From contig NW_013654726.1 in NCBI RefSeq assembly GCF_000499385.1, positions 1 to 13,089 on the forward strand: a DNA stretch of 13,089 nucleotides. The letters run 5' to 3'. Both the position numbers and the translations under genes were made by a program. The notes beneath the pieces were generated by a model. The model did no database searches and had not been told where the DNA came from. It worked only from the letters and a program-made list of their open reading frames with translations. Below are positions 9,032 to 13,089 of the stretch, in pieces (the first letter of the stretch is position 1; every line of letters starts with the position of its first letter). The stretch is from Eimeria necatrix. Lineage: Eukaryota; Apicomplexa; Conoidasida; Eucoccidiorida; Eimeriidae.

Positions 9032-9793
9032 TCAGCACTTTAGGTGTATATCACTGAATGACACCATCGCCAACAAATCTGAAAAGCTTTTAACATGCAG
9101 ACACGAGATGCGTTGTGACGAGCATTCTGTTCTAATACAAACACAGGGGCGATTATACGCTCCCGTTACTTCCATCTCTTCAGATTGGCACACTGATTTG
9201 GAGGGATGTTGTGCACTTCGCAACAGCAGCAGGAGCTGCTGCAGCTGCTGGCTTTGAAATGGCTCAGCATGCATCTTTGCATGATCATTGTGCCTTGGCC
9301 AGTCATAAAACTTGCTGCATTTATTCAGCCTGAATGAAACCCAGAAGGGTAGTGATCCATCACTTTGTTGCATCAAGCCTTAAATGGGCGTTAAAAGAGG
9401 TATAGCCACACGCTCTGAAAATCCCGAAATACTCTGGATGGAGGACCCTTTCCAAAATACAGGAGGTATGTTTGCAAGCCTTTCTCCCTGTGAGAGTTTG
9501 CGTGAGGATACCTTCAAGACAATGACTAAAGGCATTTTCTTGTATTTCAAAGCGTGGCTTTGGGCGGGCATTTTGAGTGTTTCGTTGAACAAGCTCGGGA
9601 AGAATGATGAATCGAGGTCTAAAACGCTGCATCTTCTTCTCGAAATCCCATGCTCTGCATTTGCCTTAGCTGGCTGCTGAGAAGGCTGCAAGTTTACCAA
9701 TAAGTCAGCCACTGAATACGATGACTTTGCATTCCCTTCGGGACACATCAGGGTACCGCTTCTCTTGTCTGATAGTTGGTTGGTGGTCCTTTT
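9032..9793 (-). pseudogene. Possible decayed coding sequence, one internal stop
   Basis: On the minus strand a single frame runs from 9793 to a TGA at 9034-9032. It has 252 sense codons and one internal stop, TAA at 9382-9380. The upstream part from ATG 9748 gives 122 residues (MCPEGNAKSS...); the part after the stop gives about 114 residues with a Q/L-rich run (QSQQLQQLLLLLR). Roughly 12 stops would be expected by chance. No domain, signal peptide or membrane segment is recognisable, and I saw no clear splice site at the upstream end. Against it, other frames are also open at 9384-9680, so the region may simply be poor in stop codons. It could be a pseudogene, a transposon remnant, two exons' worth of sequence, or chance. 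Confidence 0.22.
9224..9241. repeat. CAG/CTG hairpin
   Basis: CAGCAGC (9224-9230) and GCTGCTG (9235-9241) are perfect inverted repeats around AGGA. CATGCA (9268-9273) and TGCATG (9278-9283) form another small hairpin nearby. On the minus strand the CAG/CTG tract encodes the Q/L-rich run of the possible decayed coding sequence. Confidence 0.5.
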
Positions 9794-10087
9794 TCATGTT
9801 CCATACTTGATATGCCTTTCCCGTTATACAGCTTCTAGCGTATCCGTTGATGATCGCTTCAGTACATCAGATAACTCCCAGAACTCTACGAACGTTCAAC
9901 GTCTGGCGCTTTTCGTCGACAGGAGCTATGCGAAACTGGCATCCTTCATACGCTCCATGCTTTTATGAATTCGTTTGATGGCTCACCCTTATGGCTGCGT
10001 CACCGTAACAGTTGGAACGTGACGTCCTATGCAGAAAACAGTCTATGAATTTTTCCCCTGTCATTGTCGTACGCCGCAGGCATTCTT

Positions 10088-10210
10088 TTTTCTGCATGGG
10101 GCCTCGAGCTTTGCGCTTGTTACAATCTCCTTCCGGAATTGTCAGAAGTGCCAAGTGTTTCGCATACGGTGTTGCACGCAGGTGTTATGGAAAATTGCTT
10201 CCCGTGTCTC
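10088..10210. repeat. Diverged repeat family C, copy 1
   Basis: The segment aligns with 10975-11098 in the same orientation at roughly 70% identity by eye, with few gaps. Shared blocks include TTTTCT, CTCCTT, ATTGTC and GGTGT, and the pair ends at a GTGTCT motif. On the minus strand both begin with similar short peptides (MALLTIPEGDC and MAVPTIPKGVC). Those frames soon diverge or stop, so coding is not established. Confidence 0.6.
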
Positions 10211-10407
10211 GAAGGACGGCATCGTTTCGCTGCAGCTCTGTTGCACTCCTGTGGCCTGGAAAAACTTTGCTACTTTCATGCAGATCGACGAGAGCTTGCA
10301 TTGTATCGAAAATGTCGAGGATTCCCGCACTGGTTCTTGTGGTGATCTGAACCAGATTGTTTCTTTTCCCGCGCACGCTATTAATTGTGGCGAGCAGAGA
10401 GTATGTC

Positions 10408-10818
10408 TTAGAGATGTCTAGCGGCGATGTTTGAGGAGCAACGTGAGAATCGTAGGGCGTCGTTTAGCGTCTGCGTTTCCAGAAGAGGTTCGAGCTGCCG
10501 GCTGCACGAGTTGCGAAATGTCATGGAGCCCTGCTGCATGAAGGGCAGAACTAGAACGAACGGTGTGCCTGTGGGGTTGCGTCGCCATTGGAATTCCTGG
10601 CGTGTGCGTAAACGAAGACCCTGTTTCTGAGAGATTTGGAGACAGCAAACGGTAAAAGCGTATTGACTGCAGAGACCTACCGTAACATTACACTTCTTGG
10701 TGAAAAGCGCAAACCCTCTATACCAAGCATCTGAAGATTGAGCGAAACACCGCTGGCAGTCTAATTGAATCATGGGCGACCCTTTGCCTGGCGACTGCAA
10801 TGACGACACCTCGTCCAT
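10408..10818 (-). CDS. Unrecognised open frame, doubtful
   Basis: On the minus strand a frame is open from 10899 to a TAA at 10410-10408. The first ATG in a good context (G at -3, G at +4) is at 10818, giving 136 residues that start MDEVSSLQSPGKGSP. The residues upstream of that ATG are charged and polar (GERLPERDAD), after which the product becomes rich in C, F and R. No domain or motif is recognised. The frame lies between the two copies of diverged repeat family C, which could make it internal to an old mobile element. A shorter overlapping frame in another phase (10418-10648) is also open. Chance is the main alternative. Confidence 0.15.
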   Translation of the reverse strand: MDEVSSLQSPGKGSPMIQLDCQRCFAQSSDAWYRGFALFTKKCNVTVGLCSQYAFTVCCLQISQKQGLRLRTRQEFQWRRNPTGTPFVLVLPFMQQGSMTFRNSCSRQLEPLLETQTLNDALRFSRCSSNIAARHL

Positions 10819-10974
10819 ATCCGCGTCACGCTCAGGCAAGCGTTCGCCTACTGCTGGAGGCAACTGCCCTCTCTGTTCCTGAGAATGAGTCCATGCAGAT
10901 CATTTAGTTTGGCATCGCATTTGGGAATCCTGGTGACTAAGACGTGCCTTATGGAATACAGCCAATAGGGTCCC

Positions 10975-11098
10975 TTTTCTACAGGTGGTCTCAAGTTTTG
11001 GTGATTGCTGCAAACTCCTTTGGGGATTGTCGGAACTGCCAAATGTAGTATGGCGATGGTGTGTGCAGATACTATGGATAAGTGCCTTCAGTGTCTTT
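10975..11098. repeat. Diverged repeat family C, copy 2
   Basis: This is the counterpart of 10088-10210, about 887 bp downstream. The best-conserved part is GGATTGTCGGAACTGCC here against GAATTGTCAGAAGTGCC in copy 1. The divergence shows this is an old duplication, unlike the 512-bp pair. Confidence 0.6.
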
Positions 11099-11099
11099 C

Positions 11100-12815
11100 C
11101 CCGTTGAATTTTGTGGCACTTATGTTGTCAAACGAATAGTACTAAGCCAACATACTTGTAGTTTGATTCGTGCTTAAACATGGTTTGAAGTGCATTGGTG
11201 TGTTTCGTATTGGATGCTATGGTTGCTATGATAAGCCGTGCTCGTGCGTTCGATTTGGTGCATAGTTCCGGCTCTCCGCCATTGCGCTAGTGTCTGTCTG
11301 ATGATGTTTATCCCGCACAGTCATTAGCAGCAGGTAACGCGTTTAGAATTCCAGAAAATATTCGGAGTAGCGTCTAAAGGTATCTGTGCTCTGTATTAAC
11401 GTTTGTAGTCTTGTCGGATTTTCTTTTCATCTTTGTTTGCGTGCCATCGGTGAAAATGATTTGTGCAGTCATAGAGTACTTTGCACTGCGTATTCCGCTG
11501 CGCAGAACGTACGTAGCTTCATGTATGTCTGAACGGAAATTTTGCAGAGCGTCTGCCTTCGTGAATTGTGCAGTGGGATTCACGAGCGACCTCATTTGGC
11601 AGTATTGCGGATCGTTAAACACTTTCCATCATGGCTTTGAGCGAGACAAGAATTTTGCATGCTTCTGGGGTTAGATTATTATTATGTGTACCCAAAATGG
11701 GAAAGTGCAGCTTGCATTTACAGGGCATTTTTCTTCGTCTTTGCGTTGACGCTGTCGCTACGCAAATCACTGGAGTAGTTCGATATTGCGGTCATCACAT
11801 TTTTCAAAAAATCGGGATCCCTTCAATCTTCTTGTTGAGGTGCCTGCGTAGAATCCAAAAAAATGTCATTTTTCATAATATAATCATTTGGTCTTAGACA
11901 TCGATGAGTGCTTTTGTCTCTGTAAAACCCCTTAGGGATGCATGTGGCTGTTAAATGCACATTGGGCTATAGCGAAGTGAACCACATGACGCGTGTGGAG
12001 AAATAAACCTAGAACTAAGCACTGAAGATGCTGCCGCGCTAAGCTTTCATTCATTTTACTGCTCGTCTTTGTGAGACTTTTTCCAGGCAAGCAAGAGTCT
12101 CCTAGCACGCAAATGTATTGTTAGCCTTTGAAACCCACCAGTTCTACTCGTATACGTCTCCGTCACTTCAAGTAGTCGTTTGTAAGCAATACCTCAAGAA
12201 CACGTTTTATTTACGGGCCTTTCATACGCGGTGTAATGACCAGTGCCTTATCAAACAATGGAACAAAGAGTCACTCGTTCGCACTAAAAGCCTAAAATAA
12301 TTTCTGGTCGAGCTTCATCTGACATATGGAGCGCGAGAGGCGCCGAACAAATGTCAAACCGCAACTGAGCGCATCTGCTTGCCTGGAGGGCGCCGAAAAC
12401 AACAATACACCTTTTGCCCCGTCATCTGGACCAACAGAACAGAGTGTGCAATAGCTGACTATTAAACGTAATTCGACGGCATGAAGCTTTCTCTGACCAT
12501 TTTAGGTACTTTTTGAGCACTGCAGTGATGTTTATGAATCTAGTGGAGCTCATAAATCCATGCATCGATTCATGTACTGGCCTCCATAATCGCTCTCTGC
12601 GAGTGTCTGTTAACACGCCGTTGTGCCACTGTAAATGCAATACATTCCTTTCAGTCGACTTCAGCAAATTCTTAGCAAGCCTTTGCAATCGCCAAGACTA
12701 GGGGATAGTGCGAAATGAATTACTTGTCCTGTGTTCTGGGAGGTGCCCGAGGCTGTCTTGACCACAAACAAAACGTATCGCCACGATTGCAGACAGGTCA
12801 GAGCGCAATCATGCA
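11100..12815. other. Gene-free stretch, nothing recognised
   Basis: All open frames are short (60-88 codons) with no recognisable features. The minus-strand frame at 11374-11622 starts only at a GTG and shows no known motif. Isolated AATAAA hexamers occur (for example 12002-12007) without an associated gene. From about 10.4 to 11.7 kb the plus strand is richer in G and T than in C and A, opposite to the start of the window. Confidence 0.5.
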
Positions 12816-12818
12816 GCA

Positions 12819-12859
12819 GCAGCACTTTGCTGCGGCGCCTGTAGTGCACAGGCACTACA
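12819..12859. repeat. Hairpin pair including TGTAGTGC palindrome
   Basis: GCAGCA (12819-12824) pairs with TGCTGC (12828-12833) around CTT. TGTAGTGC (12840-12847) pairs with GCACTACA (12852-12859) around ACAG. The second is 20 bases long and aligns with the 5297 palindrome with a single extra base. A self-complementary TAGCTAGCTA follows at 12888-12897. The final bases to 13089 contain nothing else I can support. Confidence 0.75.
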
Positions 12860-13089
12860 ATGGGGCTGGCTAGTGTGCTAGAGACGATAGCTAGCTAGCG
12901 AGCTACAAGGGGTCGCAACACTGGAGGAGGACAGGACCATCGTAATAGGATGAAAGGAAGAAAAACTGTCTATTAGTTCTAATGAATACGTGAAATGCGC
13001 GGAAATTGTGTGGAGACTGGGGCTGGCAATAGCTCCCAGAGTGGGGCGAATTGAACAGACAGAATTTAAAAACACTCAAGAATTGTGGT

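Noticed and set aside
11374..11622. 82-codon minus-strand frame with a helix-like middle part
   Set aside because: It opens only at a GTG after an upstream stop. The product suggested no specific family and the length is within chance.
13040..13065. Minus-strand GTTCAATTCG resembling a T-loop
   Set aside because: The flanking bases do not pair as a T-stem and no other tRNA arms are present.

Overview
This window looks like non-coding, repeat-bearing DNA from a eukaryotic nuclear genome. No frame on either strand gives a recognisable protein family. The longest open frames (218, 162, 151 and 135 codons) have no visible domains, and the 218- and 135-codon ones lie wholly or largely in duplicated repeat DNA. 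There are no tightly packed genes, ribosome-binding sites, rRNA, convincing tRNA or CRISPR-like arrays, so a bacterial, phage or organellar origin is unlikely. Base composition is moderate and CpG is not obviously depleted, which fits an invertebrate better than a vertebrate. An arthropod such as a tick or mite is only a guess.

Layout. 1-1929 is unique-looking sequence; its plus strand is strongly C-rich and G-poor around 480-720. 1930-2953 is a head-to-tail duplication of a 512-bp unit, the two copies identical by eye. Each copy contains a pair of older 106-bp repeats that are about 84% identical to each other. 2954-4800 is unique apart from a weak 142-bp-spaced repeat near 3450-3620. 4802-5460 is rich in inverted repeats: palindromic poly(A)-like signals, several short hairpins, a perfect 36-bp palindrome and two forms of a TGTAGTG...ACTACA palindrome. 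A third form lies at 12840.

5461-6950 is featureless. 6954-7953 is a mosaic of two dispersed repeat families. 8578-8990 is a three-unit tandem array of roughly 140-bp units. 9032-9793 on the minus strand is an unusually open frame interrupted by a single stop, possibly a decayed coding sequence. 10088-11098 holds two diverged direct repeats flanking a minus-strand open frame. 11100-13089 has no supported gene; its only structured part is a hairpin cluster near 12819-12897.

There are no co-operating genes to describe. The window reads as intergenic or intronic DNA shaped by duplications of different ages and by hairpin-forming elements. I found no support for a new multi-gene system. The best leads are the recurring palindrome family, the hairpin-dense segment, the identical 512-bp duplication and the broken open frame near 9.0-9.8 kb.
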